DNA from: Synergistaceae bacterium UBA5560
Lineage (GTDB): Bacteria > Synergistota > Synergistia > Synergistales > Aminiphilaceae
Assembly (NCBI GenBank): GCA_002425685.1
Contig: DIMS01000028.1
Location: forward strand, 1 to 19,829
Direction of reading: 5' to 3'
DNA: 19,829 bases
This document shows, one piece after another, positions 7,889 to 15,781 of the stretch. The notes under the pieces are model-generated. The model had not been told where the DNA came from, made no database searches, and saw only the letters and a list, made by a program, of their open reading frames with translations. Positions within the stretch are counted from its first letter, which is position 1. Each line of letters starts with the position of its first letter. Both the position numbers and the translations under genes were made by a program.

Positions 7889-9505
7889 TCACCCCAGAAA
7901 GGGGCGTCTCCAGTTTGTGGCGGGAACAGTGGTCTCCTTGATGTTCCGGGGTGAGAGCCATCGGGTGAGATTGTTCCAGAATCCCGCCTTGTCGTTCGTC
8001 CCGGAATGACGGGATCCTCCGAAGGGCTGACGCCCCACCACGGCTCCCGTGGGCTTGTCGTTGATGTAGAAATTGCCTGCGGCGTGCCGGAGGAGACACT
8101 CCGCCGTGGCGATGGCGGCGCGGTCCCCGGCGAAAACAGCCCCCGTGAGAGCGTATTCCGTGGTGGCGTCGCAGAGGTGGAGCGTCTCCTCGTAGGCGTT
8201 GTCGGGGTACACGTAGACGGTGATCACGGGGCCGAAGATCTCCTCGGTCATGAGCTTCCCTCGTGGATTGGACGTGCGGATCACCGTGGGTTCCACAAAC
8301 CATCCCTTCCGGTCGTCGCAGCCGCCTCCCAGGAGAAGCGTGTATTCCTCGGGATGGTTCCGGGCGTAGTCGAGATAGCCCTTGATCTTGCGGAAGGCCT
8401 CCTCGTCGATGACGGCTCCCATGGTATTGCCCAGGTCCTCCACGGGGCCCATGGAGATGAGGGGAACCTCTCTCCGGAGGTACTCCTCCACGTTGCCCCA
8501 GAGGCTCTCGGGAATATAGGCCCGGGAAGCGGCGGAACATTTCTGTCCCTGCAGTTCGAATCCGCCGCGCAGAAGATTCGCTCCCAGGGCGATGGGGTCC
8601 GCCGACGCGTGGGCGAAGATGAAATCCTTTCCTCCCGTCTCCCCCACCACGCGGGGAAAGGAGCGATAGTGTTCGACGGAGGAGCCGATGGTCTGCCACA
8701 GCGTGAGAAAGGTTGCATAGCTTCCGGTGAAATGGAGGCCGCTCAGGAGAGGGTGGTGCAGGACCGTGGCTCCGTCGGCGCTGGAGAAGGGAACGTAGTT
8801 CACCACTCCCGGTGGCAGTCCCGCCTCAAGGAGGAGCTCCATAATGAGGTAGTTCGCGTAAAGAACGCTCTTCGCAGGTTTCCAGAGGACGACGTTGCCG
8901 CACATGGCGGGGGCTGTCGGCAAATTTCCCGCGATGGAGTAGAAGTTGAAGGGGGTGACGGCGACGATAAATCCTTCAAGGGGGCGCCAGTCGAAGCGGT
9001 TGATCTCCCCCTGTCCTTGAAGGGGCTGCTCCTGATAGATCTCGTGGAGGTAGAAGACGTTGAAACGCCAGAAATCCACGAGTTCCGCGAGATCGATCTC
9101 CGCCTCGAAGGGTGTTTTGGAGAGATTGGTCATGATGGCTGCGATGTGCTCGGTGCGCCGCACCGTGGCGAGCATGTCCGCGGCACGTTGAAAGACCGCC
9201 GCTCGTTGATACCATGGTGTGGTGGACCAGTCCTTCCATGCCTTGAGGGCGTTCTCCACGGCGGCCTCGAGTTCGCTCGGCCCTGCGAGATGCGCGTTCC
9301 CCAGGAGACGTGTCGCATCGTGGGGAACGCGAAGCGGGATCGTTTTCCCGGTGTACACTTTTTCCCCACCGATGAGACAAGGCAATTCCAGGGGGGTTTT
9401 CCTCACTCGTTCCAGTTCCGCGAGCAGGCGTTCCCGCTCGGGGGAACCAGGGCCATAGGTCACAAGAGCATCCGCGTCATTTTTGGGACGATCCATTTTC
9501 CACAT
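7889..9505 (-). CDS. pruA: 1-pyrroline-5-carboxylate (L-glutamate gamma-semialdehyde) dehydrogenase
   Basis: A 538-residue aldehyde dehydrogenase of the P5CDH (ALDH4) type. It oxidises glutamate gamma-semialdehyde to glutamate with NAD+, the second step of proline breakdown and part of arginine/ornithine use. The TPFNF oxyanion/nucleotide segment is at 184-188, the base glutamate at 289 (GETGGK), and the nucleophilic cysteine at 323 in GQKCSAASR. The C-terminal half has the usual EEIFGPV and QPFGGSRHSGTNDKAG motifs. The length equals the stand-alone eukaryotic/bacterial P5CDH, not the PutA fusion; no proline dehydrogenase gene is in the window. The ATG at 9505 is preceded by AAAGGAGGAAGG at suitable spacing; a second ATG three codons in is less well placed. 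DnaA-box-like sequences overlap and lie just upstream of the start codon, so its promoter could be affected by DnaA. Confidence 0.92.
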   Translation of the reverse strand: MWKMDRPKNDADALVTYGPGSPERERLLAELERVRKTPLELPCLIGGEKVYTGKTIPLRVPHDATRLLGNAHLAGPSELEAAVENALKAWKDWSTTPWYQRAAVFQRAADMLATVRRTEHIAAIMTNLSKTPFEAEIDLAELVDFWRFNVFYLHEIYQEQPLQGQGEINRFDWRPLEGFIVAVTPFNFYSIAGNLPTAPAMCGNVVLWKPAKSVLYANYLIMELLLEAGLPPGVVNYVPFSSADGATVLHHPLLSGLHFTGSYATFLTLWQTIGSSVEHYRSFPRVVGETGGKDFIFAHASADPIALGANLLRGGFELQGQKCSAASRAYIPESLWGNVEEYLRREVPLISMGPVEDLGNTMGAVIDEEAFRKIKGYLDYARNHPEEYTLLLGGGCDDRKGWFVEPTVIRTSNPRGKLMTEEIFGPVITVYVYPDNAYEETLHLCDATTEYALTGAVFAGDRAAIATAECLLRHAAGNFYINDKPTGAVVGRQPFGGSRHSGTNDKAGFWNNLTRWLSPRNIKETTVPATNWRRPFLG

Positions 9506-9642
9506 GGAACCCTTCCTCCTTTATGCACAGATTCCACCAGGGGTGTGGATATGTGGATAAGAAATGTGGATATCTATGGAGAAAAGAGCCTTCGAGAGGC
9601 TGTCGTTACCGAATTGTCACGCCCAGCGATGTCTGTGGAAAA
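9496..9642. other. cluster of DnaA-box-like 9-mers; candidate oriC or DnaA-control site
   Basis: Six 9-mers identical to or one base from the consensus TTATCCACA lie within 147 bases: TTTTCCACA at 9496 and TTATGCACA at 9521 on the plus strand; then on the minus strand ATATCCACA at 9544-9552, a perfect TTATCCACA at 9552-9560, ATATCCACA at 9565-9573 and TTTTCCACA at 9634-9642. Three are packed within 30 bases. The segment is less GC-rich than the flanking genes. rsmG-parAB and parS sites, normally close to the origin, lie 2-6 kb to the right. There is no obvious long AT-rich unwinding element, and no dnaA gene is in the window, so oriC is proposed, not shown. Confidence 0.6.
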
Positions 9643-9726
9643 AGAAGCCGAAAGAAGAACGTATCGTCGTATTGCCTCTTTGCAGAGGTGTATTTTCGGG
9701 AAAAGAATCCCGGAAATGCATCGATT

Positions 9727-10551
9727 TCATGGGCCGAAAGTCACGATCTGAGTGGGATCTCTGAGGATGATTTCCGCTCCTTCTCTTCCTGTTTGGACCT
9801 TTCCCACCAAGACTAATTTGCCCGATGCAAGTGCGTCCAGAGAGGGGAGGTGCGGTCTGTCGCTTTCGTAGACTACTATTGTCGTGTGCCCTTTCTTTTC
9901 GAAGAGAAGATTGCGCGTTCCCTTTTTTTCCATCCTTGCCGTGTGAAATTCCACCGTGACGAAACAGCCTGCGAGAGTGGGCAGCTCCGCCCAGATCTGT
10001 TCTCCCGTGAAATGTCGCTCCGCGGCGGCGTTCCAGAGACCGCGCCGTTGTTCCCGAGCCTCTCGAAAGGCGTCACGAATACGATCCACATAACGGACAT
10101 TGGGTGGCAGAGTGAACGGCATGGCCACTCCTCGCCGAACGAGTTCCTCGTTCACGAGCACCTCGCCGCCAGGCCCTTCGGTCCACACATAGGCGAGGAG
10201 GCGATTGTAACGGTCCCGGCGTTCCACGTCCTCTTCCAGCCGAACTTTTTTCCCCAGAACAAGATTTTTGTTCTCCAGCGCGGCGATCCTTCCGAGTTCC
10301 TCTTCTCCACGGGTGGGATGGTGCAGCTCCGGCGTGTCGATGAGAAGGTAACGAACTTTCTCGCTTTTTCCGTCCTCGGTGGTGACGACAATGGTGTCTC
10401 CGTCGATGACCTGCGTAACACGACCGAGAGAGGCATCTCCCCTGCCGAAAAAATGAACGATCGCGACGAGAAGTGCGAGGAGGAGGGCTGACAGCGGTTT
10501 CACCCGGAAGTAGTTTTTCGGAATGCGGGGAAAAGCGGAGGTACGCCTCAA
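9727..10551 (-). CDS. thermonuclease family protein with N-terminal membrane segment and C-terminal OB-like domain
   Basis: A 274-residue staphylococcal-nuclease-like protein. After a basic N-terminus, residues 19-35 are a hydrophobic signal peptide or anchor, so the enzyme likely acts outside the membrane. The SNase domain covers about 43-173 with VIDGDT (calcium site D50 and D52), R67 and E75 in VRYLLIDTPE, and R117 in DRYNR, equivalent to R35, E43 and R87 of the S. aureus enzyme; all catalytic residues are present. A further 85 residues (about 188-272) end with GKLVLVGKV and ILRDPTQI, resembling an OB-fold nucleic-acid-binding domain; that part is inferred. No ATG is available at the domain start. 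The TTG at 10551 is chosen: it follows GGAGAGGAAGG and overlaps the upstream gene's TGA as TTGA, indicating translational coupling. It would degrade DNA or RNA in the envelope or medium. Confidence 0.88.
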   Translation of the reverse strand: MRRTSAFPRIPKNYFRVKPLSALLLALLVAIVHFFGRGDASLGRVTQVIDGDTIVVTTEDGKSEKVRYLLIDTPELHHPTRGEEELGRIAALENKNLVLGKKVRLEEDVERRDRYNRLLAYVWTEGPGGEVLVNEELVRRGVAMPFTLPPNVRYVDRIRDAFREAREQRRGLWNAAAERHFTGEQIWAELPTLAGCFVTVEFHTARMEKKGTRNLLFEKKGHTTIVVYESDRPHLPSLDALASGKLVLVGKVQTGREGAEIILRDPTQIVTFGP

Positions 10552-11417
10552 GATTGACCTTCCTCTCCCGGGGCAAGGCTTGCCTGGCTCTTTATCACCG
10601 CCCGTTCCTTCTCTGTCTGAGAAACGCGAGGATCCTTTCCGTGTTCCGGAGGAAAGGGAAGGAGCGTCGGGGAGGATGCGGGAAGAAGAGAATGAACACG
10701 CCAGAAGATGGAAGGGCAGGACAAGGGATTTCCTCCTGCTTCGATATATGTGAGAATGGAGGTAAAGTCCCTTTCGGACCAGGCGGGGAGGAGAAGGTGT
10801 GTGATACCCGCCTCCTCCAGCACTTCCGGCGACCAGGGAATTCCAGGACCCTGAAGAATGCATCCTTCCATGGTCTTGAACGTGGACATGAGGGAGAGGA
10901 TCTGTCTGTCCCGAAGTGCTTCGGCGCTGATCCACGCCCAGGAGCACGATCCGGCGAGGTGCGCACCGGACCAGGAGGGAAAAACGTCGGGAGCGGAGCG
11001 AAGGTCGTCGAAGATCGTCAGGCTCCACCCCCACTCTCGAAGAAGCGGAACCAGTTCCGCGTCATAACCGAGGAGTGCCACTTTTTCCCCTCGCGGAAGG
11101 GATCGGAGTGTCTCGAGGGGGAAACCTTCTTCCGGCGGGGGAAGCAGCGCCGCCGCCGCCGCAGATGCGGCGGCGAACTCCTGAGGAAAGGGAGAGACGA
11201 GCAGTTCCGCCAATCCACGGGCGCTCTGGCGAAGAAGGTTCTCCGTATGGGAGTGAACGCTGCGGAGCACTTCGTGACCGGGCAGTGGCACGGTGCCGAT
11301 GCCGCATCGTCCATCCCGAAGGAGCACGCAACTTCCGTGCCACCCGAGGACGAGCCGTTCCACGACGCCGTCGGGAATGCTGCGGATGTGATCGAGAATC
11401 TTCTCGTACAGTCGCAT
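10548..11417 (-). CDS. DUF4213/DUF364 protein (putative heavy-metal chelation domain)
   Basis: A 289-residue cytoplasmic protein with an N-terminal DUF4213 segment (about 1-85, starting LYEKILDHIRSIPDGVVERL) and a C-terminal DUF364 Rossmann-like segment (about 110-235, with VALLGYDAELVPLLREWGWSL... and a SCSWAWISAEAL stretch). The family is annotated as a putative heavy-metal chelation domain on structural grounds; its real role is unknown. The roughly 50 last residues are low in conservation features and polar. The ATG at 11417 is chosen because GGGAGG lies 6 bases upstream; the open frame continues 41 codons upstream without such a site. It is the first gene of a two-gene unit, with its TGA stop overlapping the TTG start of the thermonuclease. 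The pairing with a nuclease is unexpected and offers no clear functional hint. Confidence 0.8.
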   Translation of the reverse strand: MRLYEKILDHIRSIPDGVVERLVLGWHGSCVLLRDGRCGIGTVPLPGHEVLRSVHSHTENLLRQSARGLAELLVSPFPQEFAAASAAAAALLPPPEEGFPLETLRSLPRGEKVALLGYDAELVPLLREWGWSLTIFDDLRSAPDVFPSWSGAHLAGSCSWAWISAEALRDRQILSLMSTFKTMEGCILQGPGIPWSPEVLEEAGITHLLLPAWSERDFTSILTYIEAGGNPLSCPSIFWRVHSLLPASSPTLLPFPPEHGKDPRVSQTEKERAVIKSQASLAPGEEGQS

Positions 11418-11813
11418 GAGGTCCTCCCTCTCGTGCATGGGATTTTCGGGCTGAATGTGCCCTCGCATCATTCCATGGTTCCTATGGTATCGTATTTCTC
11501 GAAAAAGACACGAGTGAAACCTTGAAGACGTTCTGAACAAATCCCTTCACGCCTTCCGTGCATGTCGCTCTCTTGAAGGACGCAGGAGGAAAGTTGTCGT
11601 GGCGATGGTTTTGCCCGACAAATTCCGAAATGGGCGCAATGGTGGCACACGCGGCGGCACGTGCTCCGAGGTTCTTGAAACGAGGAAAAGAAGAACATAC
11701 CGGGGCAATTGGCTTGAAAACATGAAAATTCGACAGAATACGGGAGGACATGCCTCTTTTTTCGAGGGAGTTTGCATCCTGTGGATGAAGAAAAAACGAA
11801 AGGAGTTCCGAGC
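11418..11813. other. divergent intergenic region between the DUF364 gene and rsmG
   Basis: About 400 bases separating the leftward and rightward gene blocks; both transcription units must start here. Only weak promoter-like hexamers are visible (for example TTGAAA, 17 bases, AATACG near 11715 for rsmG). One DnaA-box-like 9-mer (TGTGGATGA, 11780-11788) is present but isolated. A 72-codon open frame (11599-11817) ends in ATGA overlap with rsmG but has no recognisable content. Confidence 0.5.
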
Positions 11814-12479
11814 ATGATCGTGTTGGATGAGAAACAGGAAGCTTTGTTGCGCCGCTATGTCTCCCTTCTTGTGGAGGCAAACTCCCGAGCCCGGTTGATT
11901 GGTCCTTCCGATCCGGAGGTCATCTGGTCGGAACATATCCTGGACTGCCTTGCCACGATAGACATCCTTCCCTCGCAGAAAGGCACGGTCCTTGATCTTG
12001 GCTCGGGGGGCGGATTGCCGGGAATGATTTGGGCCGTATGTCGCCCGGAACTTCAGATCGTGCTCTGTGACAGCATCCGGAAAAAGGCGGAGCTGTTGCG
12101 TTCCATGGCGGCATCCCTCGGCCTGGAGAATGTACGGGTCGAGGCGATCCGCTCGGAAGAACTGGCTTCGCGGGAGCGCGAAACGTTCCTTCTTGTCGGT
12201 GCGAGAGCGTTGAGCCATCTCGGAACGGTTGCCGAATTGTGCGCTCCTCTTGTGCGGAAAGGTGGTGTCATTCTCGCAATGAAGGGACCGGGTGTCGAGG
12301 CGGAGCTGGCGGAGATCCGAAAGCCCTGGTCCTTTCTCGGTCTGTCATCTCCGGAGAGGACGTCCTATGAACTGAACGGCAAATCACGGTATCTCGTCCT
12401 GCTGCACAAGAACGCGGCATGTCCTTCCGTCATTCCACGAAGACCCGGAATGGCGGAGAAGCATCCCTGGTGGAGGTGA
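11814..12479 (+). CDS. rsmG: 16S rRNA (guanine-527-N7)-methyltransferase RsmG (GidB)
   Basis: A 221-residue methyltransferase that modifies G527 of 16S rRNA using S-adenosylmethionine. Family marks are the SAM motif VLDLGSGGGLPG at residues 59-70, the preceding WSEHILD stretch (38-44), RALSHLGTVAELC in the middle and a basic RRPGMAEKHPWW tail. The ATG at 11814 follows AAGGAG at a good distance; the frame is open 14 codons earlier but without a binding site. In many bacteria it follows mnmG (gidA) next to the origin; here mnmG is absent and rsmG opens the operon. The parA GTG begins 7 bases after its stop, so rsmG, parA and parB are almost certainly co-transcribed. Confidence 0.95.
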   Translation: MIVLDEKQEALLRRYVSLLVEANSRARLIGPSDPEVIWSEHILDCLATIDILPSQKGTVLDLGSGGGLPGMIWAVCRPELQIVLCDSIRKKAELLRSMAASLGLENVRVEAIRSEELASRERETFLLVGARALSHLGTVAELCAPLVRKGGVILAMKGPGVEAELAEIRKPWSFLGLSSPERTSYELNGKSRYLVLLHKNAACPSVIPRRPGMAEKHPWWR

Positions 12480-12486
12480 ATGATTC

Positions 12487-13257
12487 GTGCGAGTTTTCGC
12501 GGTAGCCAATCAAAAGGGAGGCGTCGGCAAGACTACCTGTTGCATCAATCTCGCCGCAGCATTGGGCACATTGGGCGTTGAAACACTGGTTCTCGACATG
12601 GATCCTCAGGGCAACTGCACGAGTGGATTGGGCATTGAAAGAAAGAACCTCTCGAAGAGCATCTATCATGTTCTCGTCGAAGGTGCGAGTATGGAGGAAG
12701 TTCTCGTTCCCACCGCATGGAAAGGAGTTCATCTTGTTCCCGCAACACTCGATCTGGCCGGAGCGGAGGTCGAACTGGCGGGAGCAATGAGCCGGGAAAA
12801 TCGTCTGCGACGTCAGCTCCATTGTTCTCATTCCTACGATCTTGTGCTTATCGACTGCCCACCTTCTCTTGGGTTGCTTACGGTGAACGCCCTCGTGGCG
12901 GCGGAGAAAATCCTTGTTCCTATCCAATGCGAGTATTTTGCCCTTGAAGGAGTCGGCCAGCTTACCCGCACCGTTCGGCTCATTCAGGGATATTTGAACG
13001 AGGCGCTCGTGCTCGGCGGTGTAGTGCTCACCATGTTCGACGGGAGAACGCGCCTCGCAAAGGAGGTCGCCGAGGAGGTACGGCGTCAGTTCGGCTCGGA
13101 TGTCTTCGAAACCATCATTCCAAGAAACGTTCGTCTCTCCGAGGCCCCGAGCTTTGGACAGCCCATTTCCTATTACGACCCTGCAAGTGCGGGAGCCGAC
13201 GCCTACGACGCACTGGCGAAGGAGGTGCAGGCGCGATGGTTCGCGGAAAAGTGCTAG
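12487..13257 (+). CDS. parA: chromosome-partitioning ATPase ParA (Soj)
   Basis: A 256-residue ParA/Soj ATPase. The deviant Walker A motif KGGVGKTT is at residues 10-17, the switch DMDPQGN at 37-43 and the Walker B LIDCPPS at 121-127. The short N-terminus, without a helix-turn-helix, marks the chromosomal (type Ib-like) form. ParA dimers bind DNA nonspecifically in the ATP state and move or separate ParB-parS complexes during segregation. The start is GTG at 12487, with GGAGGTGA about 8 bases upstream; the nearby ATG at 12480 is out of frame. Its 3' end overlaps parB by 22 bases. The chromosomal type and neighbouring parS sites suggest that it serves the main chromosome. Confidence 0.96.
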   Translation: MRVFAVANQKGGVGKTTCCINLAAALGTLGVETLVLDMDPQGNCTSGLGIERKNLSKSIYHVLVEGASMEEVLVPTAWKGVHLVPATLDLAGAEVELAGAMSRENRLRRQLHCSHSYDLVLIDCPPSLGLLTVNALVAAEKILVPIQCEYFALEGVGQLTRTVRLIQGYLNEALVLGGVVLTMFDGRTRLAKEVAEEVRRQFGSDVFETIIPRNVRLSEAPSFGQPISYYDPASAGADAYDALAKEVQARWFAEKC

Positions 13258-14102
13258 GAAAGGGGCTGGAAGCGCTTCTTCCCGAGCCTGAGGGAGGAGA
13301 ACAGCAGAAACACTCCAGGCGCATCCACCTTGCCGACCTCGTCCCGAATCCCGAGCAGCCGAGACGTGCGATGGATCCTGATGCGTTGCAGTCCCTTGCC
13401 GAATCCATCCGGGAACACGGAATCGTACAACCCCTTCTCGTTCGGGAATCCCCCTCCGGGGGATACCAAATCGTGGCAGGTGAACGACGCTGGCGTGCGG
13501 CGCGCATGGTTGGCCTCGAAGATGTTCCCGTACATATTTTGAGCCTGAACGATGGAGAAGCCCTTGAGGTTGCGCTGGTAGAAAACATTCAACGAGAGGA
13601 TCTTTCCCCTCTTGATGTTGCCGATGCTCTTGCGACCCTCATCGACAAATGCGGCCTGACTCAGGAAGAAGCAGCCACACGGATAGGCTGGAGCAGAAGC
13701 GCGGTGACGAACAAACTACGGCTGCTTCATCTTCCCGAAGACGTGCGACATCTGCTCCGGGATGGGTCTCTCTCGGAAGGGCACGCGAGAGTTTTGCTTG
13801 CGTTTCCTCCGGAGACGATGTTTTCCACGGCACAGAAAGTTGTCGCACAGGGCATGTCTGTTCGAGAACTCGAGCATTTGGCCCAACGAACGAGCATGCC
13901 TAGAGAGGAAAAAAACCCGAAGAAAGAGATGGTTTTTTGGGAGGCGACGCAACGACTGGAGGATCGATTCGGGACGAAAATCAAGATATCGGGAAGAGGC
14001 TCTCGGATGCAACTAAAACTGGAAGGGCTCGACAAAGGCCAAGTGGTAGCCTTGTTGGAAATCCTGGAGGAGCGCGGAACGCAATTATTTCCCGGGAAAT
14101 AG
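13236..14102 (+). CDS. parB: chromosome-partitioning protein ParB (Spo0J), CTP-dependent DNA clamp
   Basis: A 288-residue ParB. Residues 1-15 (MVRGKVLGKGLEALL) form the typical ParA-activating N-terminus. The N-terminal CTPase domain has the GERRWRAA box at 82-89, which contacts CTP, and ENIQRED at 116-122. A helix-turn-helix lies at about 141-163 (LTQEEAATRIGWSRSAVTNK), which reads parS. The last 40 residues fit the dimerisation domain. Start ATG at 13236 has AAGGAGGTG upstream, inside the parA coding sequence, so the two genes are translationally coupled. Perfect TGTTTCACGTGAAACA targets at 14740 and 15107, within 1 kb of its stop codon, and a near-perfect one at 19275 are the expected binding sites. 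Confidence 0.96.
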   Translation: MVRGKVLGKGLEALLPEPEGGEQQKHSRRIHLADLVPNPEQPRRAMDPDALQSLAESIREHGIVQPLLVRESPSGGYQIVAGERRWRAARMVGLEDVPVHILSLNDGEALEVALVENIQREDLSPLDVADALATLIDKCGLTQEEAATRIGWSRSAVTNKLRLLHLPEDVRHLLRDGSLSEGHARVLLAFPPETMFSTAQKVVAQGMSVRELEHLAQRTSMPREEKNPKKEMVFWEATQRLEDRFGTKIKISGRGSRMQLKLEGLDKGQVVALLEILEERGTQLFPGK

Positions 14103-14119
14103 TGTTTCCTCGTAGGGGT

Positions 14120-14175
14120 GAGATGCGCAACGCGCCATTCTTCTCTTTAGAGGAGGGCGGCGTGTTGCGCATCTC
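14120..14175 (+). other. long stem-loop downstream of parB
   Basis: Positions 14120-14136 (GAGATGCGCAACGCGCC) pair with 14159-14175 over 17 positions with one G-U, then after a 3x3 internal loop a second 6-bp stem (14140-14145 with 14150-14155) closes on a TTTA loop. It begins 17 bases after the parB stop. There is no T-tract on either side, so it may be a 3'-end stabiliser, a Rho-assisted end, or a small RNA element and not a plain intrinsic terminator. Confidence 0.6.
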
Positions 14176-14739
14176 AGGAAAACGATGTCTGCCACGACGC
14201 CTCCTTTTCAAGTTGCACATACAGTACGGTACGGGAAAGGAATCTTTTGTGGAGAATGTCTTTAAACGAGAGGCATAGAGCACTACGCCATTGAAGTCGT
14301 CCATGAACCTGTAGCGAGAGAAGCTCTTTTTTCAAGGCTGCTCTGTATGAAGAGGAGGGGAAGTAGTGTGTCTGGACACGTTTTTGTTTGCCGTGAAAAA
14401 TATAGAGGGAACCGTTTCTGACGGAAAGGCGAGCGGATATTGTGACGCCTATGCAGTCTCCTTTTTCGATGTGTAAAAGAGAACTCTCTTACTATAGGTG
14501 AACGTGATCACAATCCCTTTGCAGTTCTCTACGTCGTGGTTGTGTCGGTTTGAAATGTACCGCATTGTCGACCGGTTGTTCTGTGCATGCAAATGAATCA
14601 AAAGGAACTTTTTTGTACTATGCGAAAGCGAAGAAACGGAAGAGCGCTTTGCTGAAGGGCAAGATCAAGGGAAGTATGTGAAAAGGATCAGGAGGTGTAC
14701 GCGGGTAAGGCAATGGAGTTCTCCTTCGAGAGAAAAGAA

Positions 14740-14755
14740 TGTTTCACGTGAAACA
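14740..14755. promoter_or_regulatory. parS: parS site 1 (ParB loading site)
   Basis: The 16-bp perfect palindrome TGTTTCACGTGAAACA matches the universal chromosomal parS consensus at every position. It is about 640 bases downstream of parB, in non-coding DNA. ParB should nucleate here and spread as a CTP-dependent sliding clamp. Confidence 0.95.
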
Positions 14756-15096
14756 CCAGTGCACTCCTCCCCGTCTCTGCCTGATCCGGGGTGATTTTCA
14801 ACGGAAATAAAGGGGCTTCCAATCGAGAGCGATGTTTTTTTCCGTTTACCTCTGGTGAGGGGCGTCGTTCATGTGCAAGTTTCCTTCGTCTTTCGCGGCT
14901 GTTTTGGTGTCTCTCCCTCGACAGAGGACGGTGTGTACCGTAGACCTCTCTGCTTTTTCTCGGAGATTATTCCTTAGTCCTTGTTGCGTTTGGAACGTAT
15001 AGCTGCACTTCCAAAGACTTCTCCCGCTGCTTTTGTTGCGGTTGGTTGTAGCACAGCTCCAGAATGATAATGCGCCTTCTGGAATTCCCGGTGTTG

Positions 15097-15132
15097 CCGA
15101 AGGGGATGTTTCACGTGAAACATCCCCTTCGG
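15097..15132. promoter_or_regulatory. parS: parS site 2 inside a 36-bp perfect palindrome
   Basis: The parS core TGTTTCACGTGAAACA occupies 15107-15122. The symmetry continues outward without a mismatch to 15097-15132 (half-site CCGAAGGGGATGTTTCAC). The core alone is sufficient for ParB; the ten extra symmetric bases on each side exceed the consensus and could allow cruciform formation or a second dimeric binding partner. The parS call is secure; the meaning of the extended arms is unknown. Confidence 0.95.
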
Positions 15133-15781
15133 GCGAGTGTCCAGCCAGGCTGCTCTTGAACATCTTTGTCCGGTCCTTCTTTTGTTTGCGCCTGACAATG
15201 AAGGAAAATGTTGCACGGGGAGGGACGACAGGCTTGCGAGCGCGTCGAAAAAATGACGGGCAATCTAAGGCGAAAAGAAAGATCGCGAAAAGCGGAGCAA
15301 GGGAAGCGTTGTTGTGTTTCTTGTACGAGCTGCGATGAGGTTCTTTATGGTATGCTTTGAAGAGAAGATAAAAGACATTCCCTTCCGTTACTATCGGGAC
15401 CTGGACAAGAGAACCTTTTGAGGAAGGGACTGCAAGTGAATAAAGTGGTCTGTGGCCATCCGGCGAGGTTGTTGTGTGGTGTCTCCTGTCAACGAGTTTC
15501 TGTCCCGCGGGAAGGATTTGCGGAGCGTGAGCCGAGAGGATGCGCGGATTTGGTCGTGCGTTCCTCAACAAGCGACCATGAAAGTGTCTTGGACTCGGAT
15601 AGCGCATTCCGGCGGAGATCTATTGAGAGTTGCCTCTATCATTGTCGCGTGTGAAGGGGTTGTCAATCTAGACGTTTTCCTTTCCCGGAGAGCGGTTTTT
15701 TGAAAAGAAAATGCGACTCGAATTTCTTCGGCGTTCTCCAAAAAGAGCGACGGCGGACGGAATGGATAAGGAGATGTGTTC

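Larger units (their letters stand above)
14103..15781. other. 1.7 kb gene-free parS-containing region
   Basis: No open frame here looks coding on either strand: the longest (minus strand, 14846-15607) reads straight through a palindrome and is low-complexity and basic. The region holds two perfect parS sites, a 56-base stem-loop at its left edge, a 14-base palindrome (AAGAGA-AC-TCTCTT, 14477-14490), and a CRP-like GGTGA-N6-TCACA at 14497-14512. It is richer in A+T than the flanking genes. It may be a centromere-like loading zone for ParB. I see no tRNA, rRNA or known structured RNA in it. Confidence 0.6.

Noticed and set aside
8006..9751. 581-codon plus-strand open frame
   Set aside because: It is antisense to pruA and runs through the DnaA-box cluster; composition is that of a shadow frame.
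11599..11817. Small 72-codon frame ending in ATGA overlap with rsmG
   Set aside because: The overlap is suggestive, but the product is basic, low in hydrophobic pattern and resembles nothing known, and rsmG has its own ribosome binding site.
14497..14512. CRP/FNR-like site GGTGA-N6-TCACA as a regulatory site
   Set aside because: It matches the general pattern, but no promoter or gene follows within a useful distance, so it is only mentioned within the region entry.
14846..15607. 253-codon minus-strand frame in the parS region
   Set aside because: It is translated straight through the 36-bp parS palindrome, is rich in R, S, K and P, and has no recognisable domain.
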